Shown here one piece after another: positions 37,318-45,121 of a stretch of 64,000 nucleotides of DNA. Within the stretch, counting starts at the first letter, position 1. Every line of letters begins with the position of its first letter. The notes beneath the pieces were generated by a model. The model had not been told where the DNA came from and did not search any database. It saw nothing but the letters and a program-made list of their open reading frames with translations. A program made the translations under genes and the position numbers. Location: NCBI RefSeq assembly GCF_033880585.1, contig NZ_CP137624.1, forward strand, positions 2,887,501 through 2,951,500, in the 5' to 3' direction. The DNA is from Lysinibacillus louembei. GTDB lineage: Bacteria > Bacillota > Bacilli > Bacillales_A > Planococcaceae.

Positions 37318-37415
37318 CCACCTTCTGATGCTTGTAAGACAACGAGTTAAGGTATTGAAATATTTCACTGTCATATCCTTTCCCTCTAGATGCTTCTTTT
37401 ATCATAACATCTTAA
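37318..37415 (-). pseudogene. decayed internal fragment of the GNAT gene at 34802-35569
   Basis: The plus-strand text matches 34868-34985 (CTGATGCTTGTAAGACAACG, then AAGGTATTGAAA, TTTCACTG, CATATCCTTT, CATAACATC) with about 33 bp deleted and scattered changes. It corresponds to the acetyl-CoA loop region and is not in an open frame. Confidence 0.85.
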
Positions 37416-37449
37416 GTCCAAGCTAACAGTGGACTTGCTGTAGCATTTT

Positions 37450-37590
37450 TTATTCTTTCTTCACTAATTTTAATTTTTCATAGCCTTTGACAGCTAAAGA
37501 AAGTGTTTGCTGTTCATTCTCAGAGGACTTTAAAGCAGATAGAATAAGGAAGTGGAGACCAATAGAGTTAATTATGCTTACCAGCAAACT
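37450..37590 (-). pseudogene. possible C-terminal fragment of an unknown protein
   Basis: A minus-strand frame of about 47 codons reads 'LSLLVSIINSIGLHFLILSALKSS', then 'LAVKGYEKLKLVKKE' and a stop. It has no start codon with a ribosome binding site and looks like the tail of a membrane-associated protein. It may also be chance. Confidence 0.3.
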
Positions 37591-37603
37591 TAGCTACAAG
37601 TAA

Positions 37604-37648
37604 TAAATAGAAACAGCCATCATGCTAAATGATGGCTGTTTCTATTTA
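37604..37648. terminator. terminator of the anti-sigma-like gene
   Basis: TAAATAGAAACAGCCATCAT (37604-37623) is the exact complement of 37629-37648 around a 5-base loop. It lies about 95 bp after the minus-strand gene ending at 37743. Confidence 0.85.
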
Positions 37649-37742
37649 TTATATTTTAGCAAGCTACTTACTATGTCCTCCCTATCTTCGATTTCTTTTT
37701 GCAATGGGCCCAATCGGTGAATAAAGGCTATGATTATAATGC

Positions 37743-38558
37743 TCATTTGAACACATCAAAGACTTTGCTTTCACCATCTTCATACGGGCAATTAACAATT
37801 TGTAGGTCTTTCATTTCCCATTTTGCGGAGCGAAGATATATAAATGACTTATCAAGTTCTACAATATTGTGACTCGTACCATATTGTAAATCGTCGTATT
37901 GCTCATGATAACCTGGTTGTTCAATAGTTTTAGGACTAAATAAATTTGGTGGCTGTTGTGTAGTTTTTTTGATTATTCTAGTACTAATATCATATTGATG
38001 AGTAAATATATATTGATTAGACGACATAGACATATCATCATTTCCAATAAAGATTGTTGTACCATCTTGCGATACAGATGCCAATATCATTGAAATGCCA
38101 TATGACTTAATTTGCTCATATGAAATCCGATTCGTAACAATTGAATCTTGCATATTATATACGACTACTCCAAATGTACCTTGCATAACTGCTATCTGGT
38201 TATCGGCATATAAAAGTCGAGGCATCTCGGCACCAATATTCATTTGTTCAATGTCAGACAGGTCCACCGCTAATTCTTTACCTTCAGGTAAGGTAATATT
38301 TTCATTACCAGAACCCTGTGCAACATACTCGTTTTCTGGAACTATAATTGGACTTTTTAGAAAGGATAGGCTTAGTATGATAAAAATAATTGCTGCAAAA
38401 GCCAAAACTGTCCAATATAACGGATTCCCACTTCTTGATTTATAAAACTCTTGTTGAATTTTTAGGTGAATTTTCTTACTTTCTTCAGTCGAAAATTCAA
38501 CATTTTCTCCTAAATAACTCTTCACTTTACCTGATATCTTCTTATCAAAGTTATTCAA
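37743..38558 (-). CDS. single-pass membrane protein, anti-sigma-factor-like
   Basis: 271 residues: a cytoplasmic N-terminus of about 47 residues ('SGKVKSYLGENVEFSTEESKKIHLKIQQEF'), one membrane helix (about 48-67), and a large outside domain that is beta-rich ('MPRLLYADNQIAVMQGTFGVVVYNM', 'ASVSQDGTTIFIGNDDM'), probably propeller-like. This is the layout of transmembrane anti-sigma factors. A decayed ECF sigma gene lies directly upstream in the same direction, 13 bp away, where the cognate sigma gene would be expected. The start is TTG with AAAGGAG 8 bases upstream, just after the stop of the sigma remnant. It may now be an orphan. Confidence 0.65.
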   Translation of the reverse strand: MNNFDKKISGKVKSYLGENVEFSTEESKKIHLKIQQEFYKSRSGNPLYWTVLAFAAIIFIILSLSFLKSPIIVPENEYVAQGSGNENITLPEGKELAVDLSDIEQMNIGAEMPRLLYADNQIAVMQGTFGVVVYNMQDSIVTNRISYEQIKSYGISMILASVSQDGTTIFIGNDDMSMSSNQYIFTHQYDISTRIIKKTTQQPPNLFSPKTIEQPGYHEQYDDLQYGTSHNIVELDKSFIYLRSAKWEMKDLQIVNCPYEDGESKVFDVFK

Positions 38559-38571
38559 GTTGACTACTCCT

Positions 38572-38803
38572 TTAAAGACTTATTTCCTTCATGTTCATTT
38601 CCTGATAGTAATAAAGAATGAGAACATCTTTGTATTTTCCTGAAAGACCAGCGATTTGTTTTATTATTTCTTTGGAATGTTGTTGTTGAATATATTCATT
38701 TTCGGATGAATGACTTGTATTCAATAAATAAATTTCTGGTTTATAAATTAGATTCTTAAGGTTAGACGAATGTAAAGCTGCTTTTGATCCGTTTAAATTG
38801 GAA
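38572..38803 (-). pseudogene. truncated ECF sigma factor gene (region 4 remnant)
   Basis: One minus-strand frame reads 'HSKEIIKQIAGLSGKYKDV' and 'LILYYYQEMNMKEISL' then stops. This is sigma-70 region 4 ('L..LP.KYREV..LYYYQELS..EIA') cut off just inside the helix-turn-helix. Before it, 'SENEYIQQQ' resembles the linker; regions 1 and 2 are gone, replaced by the serine hydrolase gene that ends at 38804. No start codon or ribosome binding site serves it. The fragment is placed as the expected sigma partner of the gene at 37743-38558. Confidence 0.75.
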
Positions 38804-39688
38804 TTACACTTCTAATAGGTAGTCCATAAAATATTGTAAGGGTCTTGCTGATCCATCTTTAAAACTACTTGTGAAAACCGTTACTAATTGATAGTCCGGT
38901 GCGACAATAATATACTGACCTTCACGTCCAACAGCCAAAAAAATTCTATCTATTTGATTGTCGGATGTTACATTCCACCAATGATACGCGTATGCATAAT
39001 TATCATCTGTCTTGATCTTTGGACTTGTAGATTCCTCAATCCAGTGATATGGCACAATTTGTTTAGATTTGCATACGCCATTATTTAAATAAAGCGTACC
39101 GATTTTTAACATATCAACTGTTTTCATCGCTAATCCGAATCCGCCAATGGCGATACCTTGAGGGTCACAGTTCCATCTATAATCTGTTATGCCCAGAGGT
39201 GTAAATAAATACTTTTTAGCGAAGGCTTCTGTATGTAGTCCAGTAGTCTTTTGTAAGATGGCACTTAATAATTGTGAAGAACCACAGCTGTAGACCATTT
39301 CATTTCCTGGAGGATGAGCAATGTCCTGCTGCAGCACAAAATTGACCCAATTTTTGCTCGGTATCATCCCATTATTACCTGGCCAGTATAATCCTGATGT
39401 CATTGTTAACAGATGCTTAATTGTAATTTTCTCTTTTTCTTTATCTTGATCAAATTCCGGAAAGTAATGACTGATTGGCATGTTCACATGTTCAATAAAG
39501 CCTTTGTCAATCGCAATGCCAATCAGTGCGGACAAAATGCTTTTTGTAACAGAATATATTTTATGCTGTCTTTCCTTCATTTTGTTGTTTCGATAATATT
39601 CAAAAATCATGGTATTATTTTTCTGTACAAGGACACTATCAATTTTGTCTTTTTTTATTATTTTTTCAAAATCGGTTAAAGATTGCAT
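38804..39688 (-). CDS. serine hydrolase, class C beta-lactamase/PBP-like fold
   Basis: 294 residues. The nucleophile motif S-x-x-K is S46-V-T-K49 ('IYSVTKSILSALIGIAIDKG'); 'YSCGSSQLL' fits the second motif (Tyr conserved, Asn replaced by Cys, as in esterase-type relatives); 'VGREGQYII' lies at the third-motif strand. 'HLLTMTSGL' is typical of the family. There is no signal peptide, so it is probably cytoplasmic and an esterase, amidase or peptidase rather than a secreted beta-lactamase. Upstream AAGGGG is 13 bases away, so the start is not certain. Confidence 0.85.
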   Translation of the reverse strand: MQSLTDFEKIIKKDKIDSVLVQKNNTMIFEYYRNNKMKERQHKIYSVTKSILSALIGIAIDKGFIEHVNMPISHYFPEFDQDKEKEKITIKHLLTMTSGLYWPGNNGMIPSKNWVNFVLQQDIAHPPGNEMVYSCGSSQLLSAILQKTTGLHTEAFAKKYLFTPLGITDYRWNCDPQGIAIGGFGLAMKTVDMLKIGTLYLNNGVCKSKQIVPYHWIEESTSPKIKTDDNYAYAYHWWNVTSDNQIDRIFLAVGREGQYIIVAPDYQLVTVFTSSFKDGSARPLQYFMDYLLEV

Positions 39689-39715
39689 TTTATTGAGAAT
39701 CGCCCCTTAATTAAA

Positions 39716-40273
39716 CTATCGGTAATTATTATGAATAGGTTGAAACACATCTTCATTCGCATTTCTAACCATTGAAAAATTGTCGACATTGTAATGTCCA
39801 TGAAGAATTTTATTATGATGGCCGATAATTTGTTCAGCCGTTAAGCTTTGGGAATCTGTTGTTGAATGACCGTTCTCTATTAAAGTAACATCAAAACCGC
39901 TTACAGTTGCTGTCCTGACTGCTGTATCTATACAATGCTCCGTTTTGCAGCCCATTATGACAAGGTGCTGCACCTTGTTCTCTTGTAAACAGCTCAATAA
40001 TGGCGTACCGTAAAATGAATTCGTTGCCTTTTTATCAAATACTATTGCTTCTTGGGGAATATGGATGGCTTCGTGGACTTCGAAACCTTTACCTACGCCT
40101 TCAGCTACATCCTTATCTCTTATAAAAATAATTAAGCTATTTGCCTCTAATGCTTTTTTTACTACTAAATTAATATTATCCAACAAAGATGCTTTATTAA
40201 AAACGCTTTGTTCTTGCTCATTCCCATCAATCAATTGTTGTTGTGCATCAATAACCACTAAAGCTTGTTTCAA
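39716..40273 (-). CDS. isochorismatase-family cysteine hydrolase (copy 1)
   Basis: 185 residues. The D-K-C triad fits D9 ('VVIDAQQQ'), K82 ('DKKATNSFYGT') and C114 ('GCKTEHCIDTAVRTA'). It should hydrolyse an amide or ether-type substrate such as a nicotinamide- or isochorismate-like compound; the substrate is unknown. I take the TTG at 40273 as the start because AAAAGGGG is 7 bases upstream and the family begins at this residue; an ATG at 40291 overlaps the ribosome binding site. A second family member lies at 46186-46728. Its upstream region is repeat B. Confidence 0.88.
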   Translation of the reverse strand: MKQALVVIDAQQQLIDGNEQEQSVFNKASLLDNINLVVKKALEANSLIIFIRDKDVAEGVGKGFEVHEAIHIPQEAIVFDKKATNSFYGTPLLSCLQENKVQHLVIMGCKTEHCIDTAVRTATVSGFDVTLIENGHSTTDSQSLTAEQIIGHHNKILHGHYNVDNFSMVRNANEDVFQPIHNNYR

Positions 40274-40303
40274 TAGAAAACCCCTTTTCATTTATCATTT
40301 CAC

Positions 40304-40360
40304 TTTAGATAACTATAAGCTAAGGAAGTATTTTATCGCAACTATTATAAAGGCTGTACA
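40304..40360. repeat. repeat B: second copy of the TnsA-flanking repeat
   Basis: 40304-40343 matches 35949-35988 at 33 of 40 positions in the same orientation, and the boundary AAAGGCTGTACA is shared. It lies upstream of the minus-strand cysteine hydrolase gene, as repeat A lies upstream of the TnsA remnant, and may also supply its promoter. Confidence 0.55.
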
Positions 40361-40375
40361 TTAGGAAAACCTTAC

Positions 40376-40807
40376 TTAAAGCTCATCAATAACTAGCGTG
40401 AGCTTTTGAAGTGCAGACAAAAAATTTGTTAATTCTTCAAATGACAAGCTTGCATAATATTTTTCTGATATTTGCTGCATAAATCTTTCCATTTCACTTT
40501 TATAAAGCAATCCTTTTTCGCCTAATTCAACTGAAAATGCACGCTTATCTTCTGGATGCTGCTTTCTATAAATATAACCTTCCGTTTCAAGTCTTACTAG
40601 CTGTTGACTGATAGCGCTTTTCGTAATATTCATTTTTTCTGCTAGCTCTGTAGGTGTGGAGGATGGATGGCGAATAATTAGTGTTAATAACGTATATTGC
40701 TGATTATTTAAGTTGAAATTTGTATAAGCTCGTTCTTTTTTTTCAAGTAAGATCCATAGCTCTTCAAGTGTTTGATTGATTTGCTCAGGTAGGTTTTCAT
40801 TGTCCAT
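40376..40807 (-). CDS. MarR-family transcriptional regulator
   Basis: 143 residues with the winged-helix core 'LLTLIIRHPSSTPTELAEKMNITKSAISQQLVRLETEGYIYRKQHPEDKRAFSVELGEKG'; the wing 'EDKRAFSV' is diagnostic. It probably represses its own two-gene operon through the palindrome at 41108-41130. Its start overlaps the end of the upstream membrane-protein gene by 11 bp. The inducing ligand is unknown. Confidence 0.92.
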   Translation of the reverse strand: MDNENLPEQINQTLEELWILLEKKERAYTNFNLNNQQYTLLTLIIRHPSSTPTELAEKMNITKSAISQQLVRLETEGYIYRKQHPEDKRAFSVELGEKGLLYKSEMERFMQQISEKYYASLSFEELTNFLSALQKLTLVIDEL

Positions 40808-41093
40808 CTTGTTGTTTACCCCCTTTTCTTCTCCAATTTTTAGGGTTTAGCTTACTTTTATATTTGGTCACGACTTCTTTTCCGACAAATGCCACACCTA
40901 TTAAAAACAGGATTTCTCCCACTACTATACATGCTGGAATAATAATCGCCTTTATATGAGTAGGAAACGGGGTAAATGGGACGATAGCAGCAAATCCCCA
41001 TAATATAGGATAAAGGATAAGAAGCCCTATCCCAAGTTTAAAAAGGAATGGTTTCTTTTGTTTATCTGCGTTAGAAATTATATCTTTTTCCAA
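40797..41093 (-). CDS. small two-helix membrane protein
   Basis: 98 residues with two hydrophobic segments ('LFKLGIGLLILYPILWGFAAIVPF' and 'AIIIPACIVVGEILFLIGVAFVG') and a strongly basic tail ('KSKLNPKNWRRKGGKQQDGQ'). Small proteins of this type are often found ahead of MarR genes and transporter genes; no function is known. The start is TTG behind AGGAGG. First gene of the MarR operon. Confidence 0.75.
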   Translation of the reverse strand: MEKDIISNADKQKKPFLFKLGIGLLILYPILWGFAAIVPFTPFPTHIKAIIIPACIVVGEILFLIGVAFVGKEVVTKYKSKLNPKNWRRKGGKQQDGQ

Positions 41094-41107
41094 TTTTAAT
41101 TCCTCCT

Positions 41108-41130
41108 AATTTAGTTAAGTTAACTAAATT
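41108..41130. promoter_or_regulatory. perfect palindrome, likely MarR operator
   Basis: AATTTAGTTAA (41108-41118) and TTAACTAAATT (41120-41130) flank one base. It covers the expected transcription start and the end of the -10 box of the promoter at 41128-41156, and begins 15 bp before the first start codon. Confidence 0.75.
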
Positions 41131-41156
41131 ATATAACGACGCTTTTTTGATTACAA
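41128..41156 (-). promoter_or_regulatory. promoter of the MarR operon
   Basis: On the minus strand, -35 TTGTAA, 17-bp spacer and a perfect -10 TATAAT, directly followed by the operator. Confidence 0.75.
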
Positions 41157-41165
41157 CATTTTGAA

Positions 41166-41207
41166 ATAAAAAAACATTTGGTGTTGTTAGCTAGCAACAC
41201 CAAATGT
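41166..41207 (-). terminator. terminator of the MMPL transporter gene
   Basis: ACATTTGGTGTTG (41174-41186) pairs with CAACACCAAATGT (41195-41207); seven A bases at 41167-41173 give the T-run on the minus strand. Confidence 0.85.
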
Positions 41208-41215
41208 CTATGCAT

Positions 41216-44200
41216 TTATTTCTTTGTAAAGCCTTTCACCTTATTCATCAAGCCAATCAACCCCGGCAATAAAACCGGCATCGCGATAAAGCTCAAGAAT
41301 ACTAGCCCGATTAACACAACTAGTGCTACTTGAATTAATGTTAAGACACCTGAAGGAATCAAGGCTGCAAACGTGCCGCCTAAAATTAAGGCAGCTGATA
41401 GAACGACACCACCGATATGACGCGACGCTTGCACAATTTGCTCTGTTGGATTATCTTCTAGCTCGTTGTAGCGCATCATTAGGAAAATGCTGTAGTCGAC
41501 CCCTAATGCGACAATCATAATAAAGCTAAAGAATGGAACATTCCAGCTTAGCTGATCGATATTTAAAACGTAGGAGCTAATCAATTCACTTGCACCAAGC
41601 GCTGTGAAGTAAGCTAAAAGCAATGAGCCTACGATAAAGATGGAGTGTGCAATTGAACGTGTGATGACCATTAGCACAAGCGCAATGCCAATTAACATAA
41701 TTGTCGCTGTGTGTAGGAAATCCTGCTCTGAGACATTTTTCAAATCGACATTTTCAGAGGATTTGCCACCAATGGCTGCCTTCGTATCCTGTAAGCTAGT
41801 GCCCTCTAAGGCTGTAGCTACTTGTTGCTTGATTTCTTGTACGATTGGCATTGCCTGTTGTGAATATGGGTTAGTCTCTAAAATAATCGTCATTGTTGCG
41901 AATTGGCGATTATCGGACATGTACATATTTAAAGCTTCCTGGAAATCCTCACTCACGAGTATATCCTGTGGTACATAAAACTTCTCTGATGACTTGGCTG
42001 TGCTCAAATCGCTTAAATAGTCTTGTGATTGTTGTAAGCCATCACTTACCTGCGCAAGCCCCTCAGTGCTTTCTGTAAGCCCTGCCTGCAATTGCCCCAT
42101 TTGCTCTTGCAAGTCCTGAAGCCCTGTTAATAGTTGCTGCTGGCCTTGATGAATTTGTGCAACACCTTGCTGTAATTGCCCTGTATTGCTAGCAATTTGC
42201 TGAGAACCATCCGCTCCTTTTTGGAAACCATTTGTTAATTCATTAGCGCCTTGCTGTAGATGAGCAACGCCTGTTTTCATTTGATCTAAGCCTGTATTTA
42301 CTTCACCTAGAGCTCCGTTTGCCTTTTTAAATGAAGTCATCGCCATTTGGTGCTGCCCTGCTAGCTGCTGCACTTGGCTTGCAAGCTCCTGTAATTGCTG
42401 CTGTGCAGATTTGGCAATACCTAATGTTTGTTGAATGTTGGCATCCTCTGTCAATTCAGGCTTTGTTTCTAGTAAACTAGTCATTAATGCTTCGATTTGC
42501 TGATAGCCTGCCGCAGCACCATCAATTGCCTGTGCAATGCTTGTAAAATGCTGATTATACGAAGCTAAGCCGTTTTCTAATTGGTTGTAAGCTGTATGAA
42601 GCTGTGCAGTTGCATTTGAAAGAGCTTGAATATTGTTGTTCAAGCTAGTTAAGCCATTTGCTAGCTGCTGTGCACCAGTAGTGCCGTTTGTCAGCCCTGC
42701 TGTTAAGTCATTTAAGGCATTGTTTAAGGCAGCTACTCCATTTTTCACTTCACTCGTACCATCAATAAGCTGCTGCACATTGGCTAAGTCATTGGTATCA
42801 CCACCTGCCATTTGCTCGTTGGCAGAGGCTAGCCCTTCATGAATTGTACCAATACCGCTATTGGCATCGCCAAGCCCTGCTTTTAATTCGTTTGCCTGAT
42901 CGTTAATATATAATTCTTTAATTTTTTCTCCCGCTGGACGAGTGGGTGCATAAACCTCTGAAACACCGTCAATTTTAGAAATTTTATCAGCTAGCTCATC
43001 TAGTATTTGCAACGAGCTGACATCGTCCAATGGTTGCTCAGCCTGAAGAACTAATGTGGCTGGCGATGAGAAGCCTGGTGAAAAATGCTTTTCAATGACG
43101 TTAATGCCCTGCTTTGATTCATATTTATCGTCCACTTCCCATAAATCATTGAAGTTCAATGTGTTGGAATAGCTCATAATAAATGGAATGGAGATGACCA
43201 ACACTAAAATAACAGCAAAGAATGGTCTAAATGCAGCGCTTTTTGCTAAAAAGCCCCATAAACGGCTATCACCATGCCCTTTAAATGTTTTAACAGGATA
43301 GAACATCTTTTTCCCTAATAGCACCATAAAGAATGGATTCAATGTCATTAAAACAAGCAGCAGCACGGCTACCCCAATGGCTACTGCCGACGTTGCCTGA
43401 TACAGCTTGAAATTTGCTAAAATAAGTGAGGCAAAGCCGATTAATACAGCGATACCACTATATACAACCGTTTTTCCAGCGAACTTAAATGTCGCCTTTG
43501 TTGCTAAAAAAGCATTGTCCTGACTGCTTAATTCCTCTTTAAAGCGCGTATATAGTAAAATATTATAATCTGTTCCGATACCAAACAAGACGACCACTAA
43601 AAATACTTGTGTAAAGTTGGAAAACGGAAAATTAAACTGATCAACAAGTTGTGCGATAACGCCCATTGATACTAAATAAGAAACACCTACTGTTAAAAGA
43701 GAAATAACTGGAACAATCGGTGAACGGAATACTAACACTAAGACAGCAAGGATAAAAATCACAGCAATGATTTCCGTCTTTTGTACCCCTTCTTGTGTTG
43801 AGTTCATAAAATCTGTGCCTACTAGTTCACTACCAGTTAAATAGGTTTGAAGCGCTGAGCTGTCAATGATGCTATGTAGTGCCTCTGCAACCTCTGTAAT
43901 ACTTCCCTGCTCTCGAGTTACAGAGAGCTGCGTTAAAATTGTCGTGCCATCTTCTGCGACTAATTGCTTTTCTATTTCTTCACCATCTAAATGGGAAACC
44001 ATTTCTGTAATGCCTAATTGCTGCTTTTTGCTTTGTAGCTCTTTAACAACGTCTGCAACTTGCTGTCGTTGCTCAGTTGACAAAGCCTCCTCATTACCAC
44101 TGTTAAAAACGGCGATAATGGAATAGGCTTCCCCGCCTTTTGGGTCCATTTCCTGTAGCATCTCGTAAGCAATGGCACTTTGTTCTGTTTCAGGGATAGC

Positions 44201-44320
44201 AATTTGCCCTTTTTCTTTAATCAGCCTATCCATATCTGGCATTGTTATTAAGACAATAGCCGTGACAAGCGTCCATAATGCGAAGGAAAGCGTTCTCCAA
44301 TTTTTTAATTTGCTCATCAT
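41216..44320 (-). CDS. MMPL/RND-superfamily transporter
   Basis: 1034 residues. Two MMPL membrane domains, each of about six helices (residues about 180-370 and 850-1030), with an outside loop after the first helix. 'FGIGTDYNILLYTRFKEEL' and 'VALGVDYSIFLMMRYNEL' are the paired G-x-D-Y motifs holding the proton-relay Asp. Between them, residues about 470-770 form a long outside coiled-coil region of Gly/Gln/Leu/Asn repeats ('NELTNGFQKGADGSQQIASN') as in YhgE-like proteins. It probably exports lipids or amphiphilic drugs. AAAGGTGAT precedes the tandem ATG start. A TetR operator lies 20 bp upstream. Confidence 0.93.
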   Translation of the reverse strand: MMSKLKNWRTLSFALWTLVTAIVLITMPDMDRLIKEKGQIAIPETEQSAIAYEMLQEMDPKGGEAYSIIAVFNSGNEEALSTEQRQQVADVVKELQSKKQQLGITEMVSHLDGEEIEKQLVAEDGTTILTQLSVTREQGSITEVAEALHSIIDSSALQTYLTGSELVGTDFMNSTQEGVQKTEIIAVIFILAVLVLVFRSPIVPVISLLTVGVSYLVSMGVIAQLVDQFNFPFSNFTQVFLVVVLFGIGTDYNILLYTRFKEELSSQDNAFLATKATFKFAGKTVVYSGIAVLIGFASLILANFKLYQATSAVAIGVAVLLLVLMTLNPFFMVLLGKKMFYPVKTFKGHGDSRLWGFLAKSAAFRPFFAVILVLVISIPFIMSYSNTLNFNDLWEVDDKYESKQGINVIEKHFSPGFSSPATLVLQAEQPLDDVSSLQILDELADKISKIDGVSEVYAPTRPAGEKIKELYINDQANELKAGLGDANSGIGTIHEGLASANEQMAGGDTNDLANVQQLIDGTSEVKNGVAALNNALNDLTAGLTNGTTGAQQLANGLTSLNNNIQALSNATAQLHTAYNQLENGLASYNQHFTSIAQAIDGAAAGYQQIEALMTSLLETKPELTEDANIQQTLGIAKSAQQQLQELASQVQQLAGQHQMAMTSFKKANGALGEVNTGLDQMKTGVAHLQQGANELTNGFQKGADGSQQIASNTGQLQQGVAQIHQGQQQLLTGLQDLQEQMGQLQAGLTESTEGLAQVSDGLQQSQDYLSDLSTAKSSEKFYVPQDILVSEDFQEALNMYMSDNRQFATMTIILETNPYSQQAMPIVQEIKQQVATALEGTSLQDTKAAIGGKSSENVDLKNVSEQDFLHTATIMLIGIALVLMVITRSIAHSIFIVGSLLLAYFTALGASELISSYVLNIDQLSWNVPFFSFIMIVALGVDYSIFLMMRYNELEDNPTEQIVQASRHIGGVVLSAALILGGTFAALIPSGVLTLIQVALVVLIGLVFLSFIAMPVLLPGLIGLMNKVKGFTKK

Positions 44321-44340
44321 ATATCACCTTTCTTTAAGTA

Positions 44341-44358
44341 GGAATGAATATTCATTCC
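44341..44358. promoter_or_regulatory. TetR operator upstream of the MMPL gene
   Basis: GGAATGAATATTCATTCC is a perfect 18-bp palindrome. A second copy with one change lies at 44987-45004, upstream of the tetR-type gene, so both are probably bound by that regulator. Confidence 0.8.
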
Positions 44359-44369
44359 GTATATAGCGC

Positions 44370-44400
44370 TTTGACAGATGAATTCGTTTCATTCGTCAAA
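44370..44400. terminator. hairpin after the TetR gene
   Basis: TTTGACAGATGAA (44370-44382) and TTCATTCGTCAAA (44388-44400) are complementary at 11 of 13 positions. No T-run follows on the minus strand, so read-through into the MMPL gene is likely; it might instead be another regulatory site. Confidence 0.4.
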
Positions 44401-44411
44401 GATGTTTCAAG

Positions 44412-44969
44412 TTAAATCATTCGAATAGCGTTCCAACAGCTTTCTCCAAGCTCCTTTAACAATTCTTCCTTGCCCAACTGCTCCATTTTAAATAGCATAA
44501 TAAATGCGCCATAAACAATAGCAATTAATGCGTCGGATGGCAAAAGGCGAATTGCCCCCTCTTGTTGGCCAGCTTCTATCGCACGAATAATAAAGGTAAG
44601 GAAATCATTATACACGTTGATGCTATCCTCATTCAGATAATAGCCATTACAATGCGAATCAATAAAAAGTAAGGCAGATGGATTATGATTTGCGAATTGC
44701 ACCATGCGGTAAAAAATATGTGAAAACTGTGCACGCACATCCCCATTATTTGCTGGAAAATCATTTTTCAATAGCTCTGCAAATTGCGACACACATTTAA
44801 TAAATAAAGAGTTAACAAGCGATTCTTTATTATCAAAATAACGATAAATCGTACCAGCACCAACCTTCGCTTTCTCAGCAATCATTGGAATTGTTGTGCC
44901 ATCATAGCCTCGCTCTGCAAACAGCTGCATGGCTGCCTCGAAAATATCATCCTGTTTATTTGTAGACAT
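44412..44969 (-). CDS. TetR/AcrR-family transcriptional regulator
   Basis: 185 residues. The N-terminal HTH reads 'IFEAAMQLFAERGYDGTTIPMIAEKAKVGAGTIYRYFDNKESLVNSLF', the TetR signature. The C-terminal ligand domain is helical with no recognisable specificity. I place the start at the ATG at 44969 behind GAGGTGAG; the longer frame would run across the operator at 44987-45004. It should repress itself, the MMPL pump downstream, and perhaps the divergent thioesterase gene. Confidence 0.93.
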   Translation of the reverse strand: MSTNKQDDIFEAAMQLFAERGYDGTTIPMIAEKAKVGAGTIYRYFDNKESLVNSLFIKCVSQFAELLKNDFPANNGDVRAQFSHIFYRMVQFANHNPSALLFIDSHCNGYYLNEDSINVYNDFLTFIIRAIEAGQQEGAIRLLPSDALIAIVYGAFIMLFKMEQLGKEELLKELGESCWNAIRMI

Positions 44970-44986
44970 CTTGCTCACCTCATTTC

Positions 44987-45004
44987 GGAATGAATGTTCA
45001 TTCC
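44987..45004. promoter_or_regulatory. TetR operator upstream of the TetR gene
   Basis: GGAATGAATGTTCATTCC, one change from the perfect palindrome at 44341-44358. It lies just downstream of the minus-strand promoter at 45008-45035 and 18 bp before the regulator's start, the usual place for autorepression. Confidence 0.8.
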
Positions 45005-45007
45005 TAT

Positions 45008-45035
45008 ATTTTACCCTCTTTTTCTTGTAAGTCAA
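45008..45035 (-). promoter_or_regulatory. promoter of the TetR gene
   Basis: On the minus strand, -35 TTGACT and -10 TAAAAT with a 16-bp spacer, each one base from consensus. Confidence 0.6.
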
Positions 45036-45121
45036 ACTAAAACACATGAAAGAATATTTTGACTTTTATGGAGAGGACAACAATAATGAAGAAGAAGGTA
45101 TTGATTGAAGGAGGCAGGAAC

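Noticed and set aside
38804-39688. Beta-lactamase
   Set aside because: No signal peptide, and the second motif lacks the Asn of true class C enzymes; an esterase/peptidase is more likely.
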